64,000 nt of DNA from Caprella mutica (taxonomy: Eukaryota > Arthropoda > Malacostraca > Amphipoda > Caprellidae): the NCBI GenBank assembly GCA_947561585.1, contig CANNZV010002337.1, positions 62,001-126,000 of the forward strand, read 5' to 3'. The notes under the pieces are model-generated. The model was not told where the DNA came from and made no database searches. It saw only the letters and a list, made by a program, of their open reading frames with translations. The position numbers were made by a program, and so were the translations under genes. This document shows, one piece after another, positions 11,190 to 23,600 of the stretch (positions within the stretch are counted from its first letter, which is position 1; the number at the start of each line of letters is the position of its first letter).

Positions 11190-11306
11190 GTAGAATAGTG
11201 GTATCGATACCTCTTAGAACACTAACAACACAGTAGAATAGTGGTATCGATACCTCTTAGAACACTCACAACACAGTAGAATAGTGGTATCGATACCTCT
11301 TAGAAT
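11190..11306. repeat. 43-bp tandem repeat, 2.7 copies
   Basis: The unit begins GTAGAATAGTGGTATCGATA and ends with ACACTAACAACACA. A detached partial copy lies at 9446-9469, on the other side of foldback element A. Confidence 0.9.
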
Positions 11307-12284
11307 ATTAAAATTCAATCATTAGTTACATTATCATCGAAAATATCACTCCGACATTGTGGTAATATTTCAATCCATTGTTCTCCCGATCTTCCCCATT
11401 TCTCCCAGTCATTTATAAGCGAATAATGACGGATAATAAGGTATAAGTGATCACCACTAAGCTTTCACTCTAATTACCACCTTGTACCTAACATATCAGA
11501 AATGTTTCTGGAGAATTCGTCTACTAATTCCATGTTACACGGGGCATTGAAGTTGATTTCAATCACGCAACTCGATAGCATTTCTGTGGAACGTGTATTA
11601 TTCTTTCTATTACAAATGAGTGATTTGTAATAGACTTTTTTGCATCATTTTTCAGTGACTTTCAATTTCAAACAACTTTTTTGCCAACTGTTAATTAATT
11701 ACTTGAAACTAATAACTGTGAATTGACTCGTCTAGCTATTAGTAGCTATTTGCTATAAAATCTTATTTTTCATTTAGTGTAATATTTCTTCGGTGGTATT
11801 TGTTTTAATATTCATCCTAGCATCGATCACATATTAATTTCTATTATTGATGTGGTCGATACCAGAGGACTTACGAATGCAGTTGGGACATGGAAGCGGG
11901 AAATCCATGCTGCTTTCCTTGTATCAGTGAAAGAGTCAAGTCAAAAAGAATTGGATACCACCCGGACTCCTTCGTCAGAAATACTTCGCATTTGGCAATG
12001 ATTGCATTTTTTGAGTCAATTTCTATTTAGACCACAGGAGCGAACGGCAATTTAGTCCATATGAGACTCCTTGTTGAAACCATGAACGATCCATGAAAGT
12101 CTGCTTTGTTCCAACAGCGAATTGCTCTTGCGATCCAGAGAGGGAACACCTTCGGTTTCCTCTAAGCCACGAAAGATGTTTTTTTAGGGGGCTGGAAAAT
12201 TACTGTAGGAAGTTTCTCTCCAGCAAATGTTAATTCATATTGCTTTTTCGTCTCTTTTTCGTCTCTAAAGAATAATAATTATCA
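11307..12284. other. Intergenic, GC-richer patch at 11850-12200
   Basis: No gene recognised. The patch has more coding-like composition than its surroundings but is broken by stops in all frames I followed, so it is possibly an old transposon fragment. Confidence 0.35.
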
Positions 12285-12455
12285 ACCTGAAAGAATCATA
12301 TTTAGATATCCATTAGAATCCAATTAGGCCATTCAAGAGAATCCAATTTTGATATCCACGATAATCATAATTATATATCCATGAGGATCCAATTATGACC
12401 TTCATGAGAATCCAATTATGACATCCAATAGAATCCCATTAGATACCCTTTTGCT
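12285..12455. repeat. Degenerate tandem repeat of about 27 bp
   Basis: About six diverged units around AGAATCCAATTATGACATCC. Confidence 0.7.
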
Positions 12456-12638
12456 CATTAGCTACCATATCAAAGATGTAGCGCAAACACTGATAATCAC
12501 CTCAAATACTACAAGATAATCGATCACAGTAATTCTCACTGGCATTGTTCATTTGTTGACTTTCTGGCTATTATCAACTGACCTTGAGTCTTCAGAGAAT
12601 GAATTAATATAGCAATTATTGGACTGGTTTTCAAGCAG

Positions 12639-12683
12639 ATGCTTGGGCCACCATTGCAGGATTTGAATCGGTTCCTGAAGAAC
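12639..12683 (+). CDS. Candidate isolated exon (uncertain)
   Basis: A 45-nt open segment reading MLGPPLQDLNRFLKN lies between TTTTCAAGCAG and the strong donor GTGAGTACC. It is in phase 0. No neighbouring exons were found on either side, so it may be a chance match or part of an undetected gene. Confidence 0.2.
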
Positions 12684-13059
12684 GTGAGTACCTGGGTGCT
12701 TGATTCGAGCCTATTCTAAGGGTTAGAGGTACGAAAAATCATAAAAATGTAACTTTTAGAATGTGTAAAAGTTGAACAGAGGGAAGTTCTTACATCTTTC
12801 TGGGGAAAAAGCTGAAGTATTGTTCAGAATTATTGATCAATATTAATTACAAAGACACCCAAATTAGAATATACTGATGTCAACGGCTCCTCTTAATTTC
12901 GGTGACAGAACAAATACCCCCCCCCTCCCCCCACCAATGCAAAAAAAGAAAGACAGTCGATATTAATAACCTTATTCATTTTTGTTTATATATTTACTGT
13001 ATTCATTGCGAACAAATTACGCTTTGGCCGAAAATTAAAAAATACTATGTGTTTTAAAT

Positions 13060-14084
13060 GGTGACCAGTATATTCCACCCCGGTAAATTCCAACATAGGT
13101 ACATTCCACCCCGGTGAGTTCCACCTCACTTTACGGGTTTGGTTTGTTAGTTATTGATATTAATAATCATTTATTAATATTTTATATAATACTTGATAAT
13201 TTTCATTTTCACTATAGTAAATTAATCCCTTTGTTGGGTTCACAAGCTGTTTATTTTTTACCGCACATGTGATAGAGCAGAAAGAAAGGTTGCATGAACG
13301 CTCTTTATCAGTTGAGGTATTTTGATTTTCAATCAATCGCAAGCTGATTTTCAATATCGCCAACGCAACAGCGATGTTAACTGTAAGATGATGTCATGTA
13401 GTACTTATTGTTATTTTTATTTATTCCAAATTCGGTATTTTGACTTCGAATAAAAGTGGTGTAAAATGGTTTTTGATGGAAAACCTTTTTTCTACACCTT
13501 TTATATGAATTTTTTCACACGGCTTTTGATGGTGACGAGGGGGATTGTACAGGGGTTTATTGCACAATGTTTTAAGACTGGGGGTTATCATTGCCTTTTT
13601 TTACGTGGAGAGATTTTGATCACGGTTGTTTTTGTCCTAGAAGCCAAACAACAACTTATAAGCAAAAAGCGAAATGTATTGTCTCAGCCAGTCGACCCCT
13701 CCACAGTCCACACCTCTCCCAACCATTGTTGTAAGAGCATATACTGCAGTTTCATGTTAAAAAGGAATCAATATTAACTTGCTCAACATTTAAACTTCGA
13801 AATAAATTACCAAACTAAGAATATTTGTATTTAGTCTATTAGGATAAAGTTTTATAAATTAACTTGAGCTACCTCTGAATATTGTCCAAATGTCTTAGGA
13901 TATTATCTGAGTTATTTCATGGGTAGGAAGTATTTAACAAATGGACATATGAAAATAAAAGCTTTTGACTTTTTATTGTCATCCTAATGATCATTGTCAC
14001 TGGGGTGGAATTTACTGAGGTGGAATATACCTAGGGTGGAATAACCTAGGGGAGAATATACCGGGGTGGAATATACCTAGAACC
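13060..14084. mobile_element. Foldback-like element C with 9-bp target duplication
   Basis: The left arm at 13065-13131 has units such as GGTAAATTCCAACATA and GGTACATTCCACCCC. The right arm at 13998-14080 has the reverse units GGTGGAATATACCTAG. The element is flanked by the direct 9-mer GTTTTAAAT at 13051-13059 and 14085-14093, the duplication length known for Drosophila Foldback elements. The interior has no recognised protein; an open frame at 13466-13777 looks like low-complexity internal sequence. Confidence 0.75.
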
Positions 14085-14431
14085 GTTTTAAATATACAGA
14101 TATATATTGCATCTAAGGTTAGGTTAGCTGTCCAGTTGAGGGTTATGGGGGGGGGGGGCTTGCCAGCCTGACGCCTCCCCCCGGCCAGCTTTGATAGTGA
14201 CAAAAGGAATACTGTCCTTTATTTTTCACAATAAAATAGGTACCATATTTTGCTAAAAAAAATGTCATATTTTCGGCGAAAGTGTTTTCGGCGAAAGGAA
14301 ATAGAATCCTTAGTTCCATTGCGACAAAACCGAATATAGCAATGAAAAATGTTTGATAAATTCAATAACTACTTCCAGTTATTTTATTTTATTTTGAAAT
14401 TATTAATGTTTGATTATCAAGGGTTTTAGAT

Positions 14432-15000
14432 CTTTCCCATTTGACGACCCCCACCAGATTTAATTTAAATTAATTTTTTTTATGTATTTTGTCCATAGAA
14501 TACGAAAATCAAAATAGTTTTTTGTAGAAATACATATATCAAATATATTTCCAGTTTCCGTGACATTTTCAAATTATTACTTCAATACTGATATGCGGCA
14601 CGCCCCCCATTACACATATCAGTATTGAAGTAATAATTTGAAAATGTCACGGAAACTGGAAATATATTTGATATATGTATTTAGGGGGGCGTGCCGCCCC
14701 TTAAACCCCCCTGCCAAGTCATTAAACAACCATGAAGTGTGCAGTACAACAAACTAGCGGATTCGTCAAACTACATCCAAAAATATATATTTTCTAAGTA
14801 ATTTCAATGAAAACACGAGTTTTTTCAAAGTTCTCAATTCTTCAGTAATACAATGGAAATAAATAACTTTAAACCCTCATATCTCAAAAAACTATCAGTT
14901 TCTACAAAAAACGGTTTTGATTTTCGGATTCTATGAACAAAAATACATATAAAAAAATAATTTGAATTAAATTTTGTGGGGGTCGTCAAATGGGAAAGAC
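14432..15000. mobile_element. Nested inverted-repeat element with a 68-bp perfect palindrome
   Basis: The outer arms (CTTTCCCATTTGACGACCCC on the left, its reverse complement on the right) enclose an inner palindrome. Its two perfectly complementary 68-bp arms, 14528-14595 and 14615-14682, are separated by 19 bases. The motif CGGCACGCCCCCC in that spacer recurs inverted immediately after the right arm (GGGGGGCGTGCCG). Confidence 0.85.
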
Positions 15001-15976
15001 CCAGTGTTTTGATCGAGGGGTTTTCGCAAGGGAGAATTTTTTTTTTGTCTTGTGGGTATTTGAGCGGGGGTTTTTTGACCGCGTTTTTTTTGGCCCGGGG
15101 AATTTTTGTCCTGTAATCCTAAATTCTGCTTCAGTTTTTCAGAAATAATTGACTATAGTTGGTCAAATGTTTCATAATTTTTTAGTATCCTTTAAAGACA
15201 CGACAATATATTAACTTTCTCTTCAACCCTCCTTTACCTGAACACATCTATTTATTATCAAGTTTTCGTATTAACAAACTGTATATTTTAAACACACGTG
15301 TTAAGCTCATTTAGATTATTTTTAGTTAGGTCGTATTACTGATATTATACACAGAAAACTTTTCGTATTTAATCATGGACTTTACAAGACAAATTACTTT
15401 TTAACGATAATTTAATGACCCATTTTCGTGTCGAAGAAAATCCATAAGAACTGATTAGTGAAGCGAACAAAAAAGAATTAATTGAAGTGAATGACGTCAT
15501 TAATGAAGAACTGTACGCCCCTCCCGCCCACTAATTATAATACATTGTTTTCTGGTCTATTGAATTTTAAGAAATGGCTCTAACTATACATGAGTTTTAA
15601 TATAAATGAAACAAAAAAAATCAATGATTTGTCATATAGGTCACACATTCATTTTTGTTTTATTCATTTTTATTAAAATAATTATTTTACCTGTATTAAA
15701 CACCTCTATTTATCATTTGATTCCAATTATAAATTAGCTATTGATTTAGTAATTAATTATCAATTTATCTTTTTATGACACCTCGTAACAATTTAGTTTC
15801 TTTCTTCTCCCTAACCTTTAAAAAGACAAATTACATTACATTCAACACAAAGGCTAATAAAGCGCATTATTAACATTGTACTTCAAATGAGCTAATTACA
15901 TCAAATAAAGAACACGCTTCGATGTGAAGAAATAATAGGTTTAGTGCATTACTTTTGTTACGTAAAGTGCACTAGT
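15001..15976. other. Intergenic, nothing seen
   Basis: At 15004-15115 there are G/T-rich units such as GGGGTTTTTTGACCGCG, which resemble another decayed foldback arm. The rest is AT-rich and featureless. Confidence 0.4.
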
Positions 15977-16115
15977 AGGGTAAGTTCCGAGTTATCGGAC
16001 AGTGACACATTTTCGATCATATAAGAAAAAATAATAAAGACCATTAATTTTGGTATACCTTATAATTTTTATAATCGAAGATGTGGAATCATTCGATTAC
16101 TTGGAATTAACCTAA
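15977..16115. mobile_element. Palindromic MITE (TTATCGG family), copy 6
   Basis: Left AGGGTAAGTTCCGAGTTATC, then CACATTTTCGATCATATAAG; the right end is diverged (GATGTGGAATCATTCGATTA). Confidence 0.7.
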
Positions 16116-16350
16116 ATACTAATCAAAGTAACGTACATAACATAGGCTTCTGCTAGATATCTAAAATATGCAGAATATAAAAGCTAGTTTCATTAAATTA
16201 TAAATAATTAATTGCAATCGAACCTATTTTACCTAAACTGATAATTTTTGAACAATGTGCTGATTGGCTTGTTTCACTAATAATGATTAAATGATAATAA
16301 TGATTAAATTGCTTAATGAAAAGATTGATCAATGATATTGGTTAGATAAT

Positions 16351-16470
16351 ATGACGTAATAACTTTAATCCATGTCTAAGATATGACGTATTAACTTTAA
16401 TCCATGTCTAAGATATGACGTAATAACTTTAATCCATGTCTAATATATGACGTAATAACTTTAATCTTTG
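16351..16470. repeat. 32-bp tandem repeat with TGACGTAA
   Basis: Four units starting ATGACGTAATAACTTTAATC. Three of the four contain TGACGTAA, a CRE/ATF-type bZIP site; the second has TGACGTAT. Another TGACGTAA lies at about 16511. Confidence 0.9.
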
Positions 16471-16763
16471 ATTTGCAATTGATGACGTGATCCATCCTAT
16501 CACTTGTCTGTGACGTAATAAAGTAAATTAACTATTAATTACTAGCTACTCTAATTCTTTCTATTGAAGTTTCATCACAATAGACAATAACTCAGAGTGC
16601 AATAATGGACACAGTGAGTTAGTTCAATACAATTGAGACTGTTTATATACTTTATTACTCTATTGATTCTGATATAAACAACCTATTACACGTATAATTA
16701 GTCTAAATCATCATAACTATTATCAAAGAAAAATTATTATTGTTCCTATAAAGTATCCCGCTG

Positions 16764-17142
16764 TGTTACCAACTGTATATCATGTCTACAGTGTTACCAA
16801 CTGTATATCATGTCTACAGTGTTACCAACTGTATATCATGTCTACAGTGTTACCAACTGTATATCATGTCTACAGTGTTACCAACTGTATATCATGTCTA
16901 CAGTGTTACCAACTGTATATCATGTCTACAGTGTTACCAACTGTATATCATGTCTACAGTGTTACCAACTGTATATCATGTCTACAGTGTTACCAACTGT
17001 ATATCATGTCTACAGTGTTACCAACTGTATATCATGTCTACAGTGTTACCAACTGTATATCATGTCTACAGTGTTACCAACTGTATATCATGTCTACAGT
17101 GTTACCAACTGTATATCATGTCTACAGTGTTACCAACTGTAT
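16764..17142. repeat. 28-bp minisatellite, about 13.5 copies
   Basis: Near-identical units starting TGTTACCAACTGTATATCAT and ending GTCTACAG. Because 28 is not a multiple of three and the unit lacks stops on this strand, all three + frames stay open; these frames are not genes. Confidence 0.97.
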
Positions 17143-17456
17143 AAATCGCATGTTTGAAAACAAAGTAATATCGCAAAGTGCTCAGTGACTTATGTTTTAT
17201 TCAAGATTATTAATTATAGATTATGCAAAAAAATCAACTTATCATTATTCGTAGTTTAGTGAATTAAGTAGTTTGTGCTTATATATTACAGTGTGAACAT
17301 TGCATAATACTAGTGTACTTGTGTGTAAAAACATCAATATGGTTTTCCATTACAGTGGTCAATGCTATAGAAAATTAATTTATTTTCGCACTTTTTCAGT
17401 AACGAGTCAGAATTTTAAGATAATATATATAATCAAGAAATAAGAATCTTTTTGAT

Positions 17457-17508
17457 CTCCTGTAGATAAGGTACCCCAGTATACTTTGGGGTGCCTTATC
17501 TACAGGAG
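17457..17508. repeat. Perfect-ended palindrome, 22-bp arms
   Basis: CTCCTGTAGATAAGGTACCC is inverted at 17487-17508. A third, diverged half (GATGCCTTATCTAG) follows at about 17520. It lies 190 bp upstream of the receptor-1 start codon. Confidence 0.7.
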
Positions 17509-17698
17509 AGAAATCTTGGGATGCCTTATCTAGATTGATCCAATTTTTTTTATATATTTACATATATTATTTTTTATTACATATCACAGTTTAAAATGTA
17601 AAATAAAATCAATTATTATGAACTTTTACGAGCAATAATTTGGCTAATTCAACCTTGTTGTTCTTCTTTCTACTTTGAAAGAGAGACAAAATAATACA

Positions 17699-20600
17699 AT
17701 GGAACATCTACTATCATTCCTCTCAAAGATTCTAGTCATACTCTACAGTCTGGGCATCTTTGCAACAGCTCCTGAGAACATTGTGCAAAGTAAGTATCAA
17801 ATATAGAGAATAAAATAAAGTAGAGCTCCTCTACAGGGTGGCGCAAAAAAAGGAAACTCATTTTCAAACTAGTTTATTTTTACAAACAATCAAAACTTGA
17901 AATTTTCTAAAAACACAGTTTTATTCGTTTACTTTTTTTTGCATCTACCTTGATAATCTGTTAAGAGTTACGACAAAAATTGAACATTCAGCAGCGAATT
18001 AAAAAAATGGAAATAAAAAGGGTTGAACGAGGACGAAAAACACAAAAAGTTCCTAATAGGAATAAATCATTTCCATATGGTAGTAGTAAAAATTGAATCC
18101 TAGTATTTTTCATTCAATTAACGTTTTTGTTATTGACTCATTCATTCATGGAAATACATCTTCATCACCAATCACGATAAATGGTTTCTTTGCAGAAACC
18201 ATTTTGCGAAATTTTGACGGTGCGGTAAATTAGTTCTAAGAGCTCATGCTTACGTTCATCTTGGAAGGATAATATCTCAAATCGTGTTGAACAATTTGGT
18301 TAAATATGAATTAAATAATATCTAATCCTTACCTTCTGATTTATATTTTTGTACTATCAACAAGCTGATCATGAAAGAGATTATTTTTTTCATATGTTCA
18401 TTCTTTTCTCCTGCGACGTGATCACTTTTTGTTCAAATTTAAAGTGGTTTCTTCAGTTTTGAGCTTATTAACATTTGTCAGTATGGTTGGTTTTACAGTT
18501 GGTGGAAATCTTTCCGGAAAGCGTTGTTCAAAATGAGGTTAAACCTGTGTAAAGCTTCCACTGTTTAAAAAAATTGCCACAACCAAAACTCTACGTTCTT
18601 TTGAAAGCTGCATTTTGAGGGTTTCGAATAGGAGATAAAAATTAACAGCTCTTCAGAAACCAATTTTCAAATGGTAATTTTTTCTATTTTCTCTAATTTG
18701 ATAAAAAAAAGTAGTAGAATTTATTGTTTTTACATCCATATGAAATGAATTATACTACTATTATGAATTTTTTCCATATATTTCGCAAGCCCTTTTTATT
18801 TACTTTTCTTTAATTCACTGCAGGATGTTTTTTAGATTATCAAGGTAGATGCAAAAAATGTAAACGAATAAAATTGTGTTTTTCGAAAATTTCTAGCTAT
18901 GATTGTTTGTAAAATAAATCAGTTTGAAAATGGGTTTCCTTTTTTTGCGCCACCCTGTATAGTGGACTCCTCTGAGTAAAAGAACTACCCCGATAGTGAA
19001 TTTTTTTTCTTCTGTCTGCCATGGAGTAGTCGTTAGTTTTCTTAAACTGATGCTATTCATGACAGACTAAAGAAAATAATTAATCGAAAAATTTCTAGAA
19101 ATTAGAAATAAAATCATTCTATCAGCTTAATTAAAGTTCAGCGTAAATTTTGAAAGTTTTGAATAAAAGTCTTCGATTTCCTCTTTGAATAGGTTGTTGT
19201 AATTCTATTAACTATACAACTGTAATACAAATTTATCATGATGTTGTTATTCAATCAAAATTTCGATTAGGTATTTATCATCATCCAATATCTGTTTTGA
19301 ACATTGAACCATCTAATCTTACATTCGAAAAAATTCAATTTTTCTTCAGATGAATACAATTCCGAAAGTTTCGACATGACTTCCTTACCAGATCTCAAAT
19401 CTGGTGAAGTGTACAGCATCAAATTTACATCGATGACAGGTAGACATGAAGCACAAAAATCTAATATTAATCACCTACTTGCTTAGATAAATCAAAAATG
19501 AATCTACCAACAGGTTCTAGAAAACTTCGCTCGGGTGATGCAACTGCAACGTACGACTTCAAAGGAAACCTCACTCCTGATGGAACACCTTCTGACGAAT
19601 TCTCAATATGTACTTGGTTTAGAATGGAGAAACATAGTGATGATAACTACCTAGTTAGCATTCAACCCCCATCTGACCATGAGGACATAAGGGATAAGAA
19701 TAATTACTATTTCTTCAATATTGGAAGTAGGTTATATTTTCTCACTCTCCACTTCTCTATAGGTTAAAAGATAAAATTATTTTTTCCTTAATGTTTCTTT
19801 TTGGAAAAGGAAACATATCCTTTAACCAATCGAATATATCTATCAACAGTTGATTCAGATGGAATCTCAATCCAGACACGGTTTTGCAATATGAAGCATG
19901 AAGTTTACATCCAATTGGTGAAGTGGTACCACATGTGCGTTTCCTTGAGTCAAACAATCACAATTTTTTTCGAAGATAAAGAAGCTGCAAGAGGAATCGA
20001 CTGTTTAGTCAATGGGACGGCAATTATGACCAACACCAGTTTGATGACCATCGGTAGCCATTCTTTCTCAGCCCTACCCATCGATGGTTCGATGGCTGAC
20101 ATAAAAATTTATCCCATTGCTCTGACGAAAGATGAAGCTAAATCTATAAAGTACTTCAACAGTACACTCACTGATTATGTCTCTGTCTTTGATAGCGAAA
20201 GAAAAAATGATCAGAATATAATGGAGAAAAGCATCATCGAATATGAAGATTTAGTCTCAGAAAAAATTGAAAGCTCGTGGATTTACATACCTGATAAGAT
20301 CAATCAAACTGAAGCTAATGTTTCTTGCATCATCTATGGAGGATCTCTGTTGAAAACGTCAGATTATTTGGACGATGAAATACTGATTGACTACTTGGAG
20401 ACTGTTATCAAAAAACCCTTCATCGAGATTTGGATAGTGGATAACGGGAAAATCAAAATGGCTTCTATAAGCCGAGTGAGTATTATGATTGAAGAGATCG
20501 AAAGCTCCAAACTCCACTTTTTCATTTGTTCCATTCCCGCTGAAACTAAGTATAAACTAGTTGGAATTCCTGGAGAAGTACTGAGCATGACTTTGCTACC

Positions 20601-23600
20601 AGATGAATTAGCATTCCAAATGGGGACAGTTTTCAAGTTGGTTTACGATAATAGAATGATTTATCTTGACGATGGCGTAACAGGAGAACGCATGATCATT
20701 CTTTACGCAACCCTTTCTCCAGCGAACATTATGGGTCGTAAGCACGTCTGGAAATCTGTCAATACTACGACGTATAGGACATTGATGACTTCATCCTGTG
20801 CCGCAGATCAGTTCACTTGTGATGACGGACTTTGTGTAGATCTAGATTACGCGTGCAACTTTCAAAAAAATTGCTTAGACTCTAGTGATGAAAGATATTG
20901 TAACACTACGGAACTCAGGCCAAGTTATTATGACCTTGCTCTCTCAGGACAAGATCTCTTACGAGTAAAGGTTGGAATCAATCTTGACAGCATCGTTGAT
21001 ATCGACATGGATAAGAACTTAATGGTAATTAAACTCTCGATAAAGGCCAGTTGGAGAGATCATCGAGTTTCATTTCACAATCTCCACATGAGCGACCAAA
21101 AATATATTTTACCTAATGATGCACACTTCTACTGGCAACCGAATATTCAATTTGAAAATGTGGTTCATACTGATATCTTCAGGTTTTCGCTGGCTGGAAA
21201 ATTGAAAGTTCCTGTTTTTCTGAAACCACAAAAGAAAGGCATTCCTGCAACCTTTCAATCTAAAGAAGGTAGTGTAGTCTAAATGTAGTTTTCTGTAGAT
21301 CGGGAAATGTGAAAGCACTTTGAAATTATGTTTTAATATAGGTGATTGTAGTCCAATGAGAAATTTCTAAAGTTCAGGTTAGTTCATGACCTATTATAAT
21401 TGGTTCATGACCTTCCTGATTACTTTGAATGTTCGAGTATTGCAATTTTCTTTTTGAATTTATATATGACATAGAAGGTAAAAATATTTAATTGATTAGA
21501 TTGTAATCTTCTTCACCAGTTATCTTGAATGAAGGAAGTGACGTGGAAATGTCTGCAGAAGTTTCTGATATTCTTACCACCATCTGCTCAATGGATCTGC
21601 TAATCTATCCCTTCGATATACAAGTAAACCTTTAGCTCAAAAAAATTTTTATAGACTGTTAAAAAGGAAATTATAGTTTGCAAAAACAAAATTAAGATTA
21701 AGCTTCCATACTTTACTTTCTTTACATTTAAGCAAAAGTGGTTAAAATTTGATATAATAGCTACCGCAGATATTGTTAATTTATATCAACATTTGATTTC
21801 GAGAGCTTCAACTTAAAAAAAAAAAACATAAATCCTATATATTTTACTGTTTTTTTCGACAGATTTGTGAGTTTTCGACCAGTTTGGTAGGGTGGGTTAA
21901 GGCGGATGCCATTTGGGATCCAGAGCACATAAATTTGACCAACTCCGAGGGAATTGAAGACCATTTGTATGATTTCTTAGGATTCAGAGGCTATTTGGAC
22001 ACATCAACTATGCTGAACAATACGAATAAAGTAAGTCTTGACAATATTAAATACCCATTTATTAAATGACAAAAAATATCTAAATTACAAACAAAATTTA
22101 TTGTTATTATCTTTTATCTACATCATTTTAAAATGATGAGTACTGTTGATCTCCTATCTGATTGACAAGATAGATTGTCATAATTTTCAAAAGTAAATCT
22201 CATGCAGATAGATATGGAAATCATTCTCGCCAGAAGTTTCGGAAGTCACGTTCTGGTAACATTCCTGCCCTGCATTCTGCTTCAAGTCATCGGACTGAGT
22301 GTCTTCGCCATACCTATTGACGATCTCTCTGACAGACTCACAGTGAGCATCTCCTGCCTTATTGTCATGGCAGCACTCTTCACACAGGTAAACTTTGAAA
22401 GATTATGTCAGTTTTTCATCCTTAGGTAATATTGTTGTTATACATATGAAGAATCTTCTCATTCAAAGTTGTACCTTGAAATTCTTAATAATGATCTATC
22501 GTAAATAATGCTAACCCTAGAGTCAACTGTGTGATTCTTTTTCTTCAGATGAGTAGCACTCTGCCTGTTTCGGCTGCACCCAAAATGATAGACTTTTGGA
22601 TGTTCACTCATGTCCTCATGTTGGCTATGGTCTTCGTACTGCAGTTGGTTATTAACAGTGTACAGTCAAATGATAGCGACAACGAAGTGCAGATACTCAG
22701 CCCTGTGAGTTCATTATTTATCTAACATTTTGAGTGTTGTTTCCTTAGTCATATCGAACATATCTGGTAAAGTTTATAACTACCCCTTAGTTAAACCTTT
22801 TATTCACACCTAATCATATTTATTCCAATTCCATTTCTTCGCAAGTAAAAGATCTATTATATGATAGTCCCTTAATTTAATTTCTCCGATTATTTTTGTA
22901 TAATAGAAGGTGTCTCAAATTTTTTTTTAGTATATTTCAACAACTACTGAAGATAGAGTTTTCTTTCAGGTATTATTTTATTTGTTAAATCTTTTTTCAA
23001 CTGCAGTTAAACTTTCATGAAGATTTATTCAATTTTATGAATGTTATTAAGATTATTTTGAAGGGTGGTGAAAACGGCTTTGCGCAAATGGTCAGAAAAA
23101 CGGATAACGAAGTAAGTTCAAACATAAATGATATCTTTATTAGACAACAACTCTATTAATAAATTAAATTTATTTTCAGGTTTTGAAAGCATTCAATTAA
23201 CCATTCCTTTTTAAAATTATTGACAATATGGAGAAATGTGTTTAAGTACAAAAATAAAGGAGCAAGTGTACATTTTAACAAGGGGTGATCAGGCCACCCC
23301 TACAAAATGAAAATCAGAGTGATGATTTCAATTTCCACAGTGATAAAGTCGGTCAAAGTTAAAATCAGTATGGTTATTCAGTTGAGCATATTGCAGAATG
23401 TTCTGATTAATTACTTTTTCGTTCATATAAAATAAAGCTCCGTACCCAATGATAATATCTTCCACAAAACGAACATGTCGTAGCAATAAACAGTTGACAA
23501 ATTTTCTACGGCGTCAAAAATCTGTTTCAAAAAGTTAATGTATGACTTTCATTTTTAAGGGGGGGGGGGGCATTGTAGGTTATGTCTCGATTCGATTGGT

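Noticed and set aside
13466..13777. Open frame of 103 codons inside foldback element C
   Set aside because: No recognisable motif and no splice context; composition matches the G/T-rich arm sequence of the element.
16763..17188. Open frames of 115-141 codons
   Set aside because: Frame-rotating translation of the 28-bp minisatellite.
23064..23200. Extra exons 9 and 10 of receptor 1
   Set aside because: The segment lies in an inverted duplication and is equally preserved in the other arm, which points to transposon sequence; exon 8 joins the M4 exon directly in phase without it.
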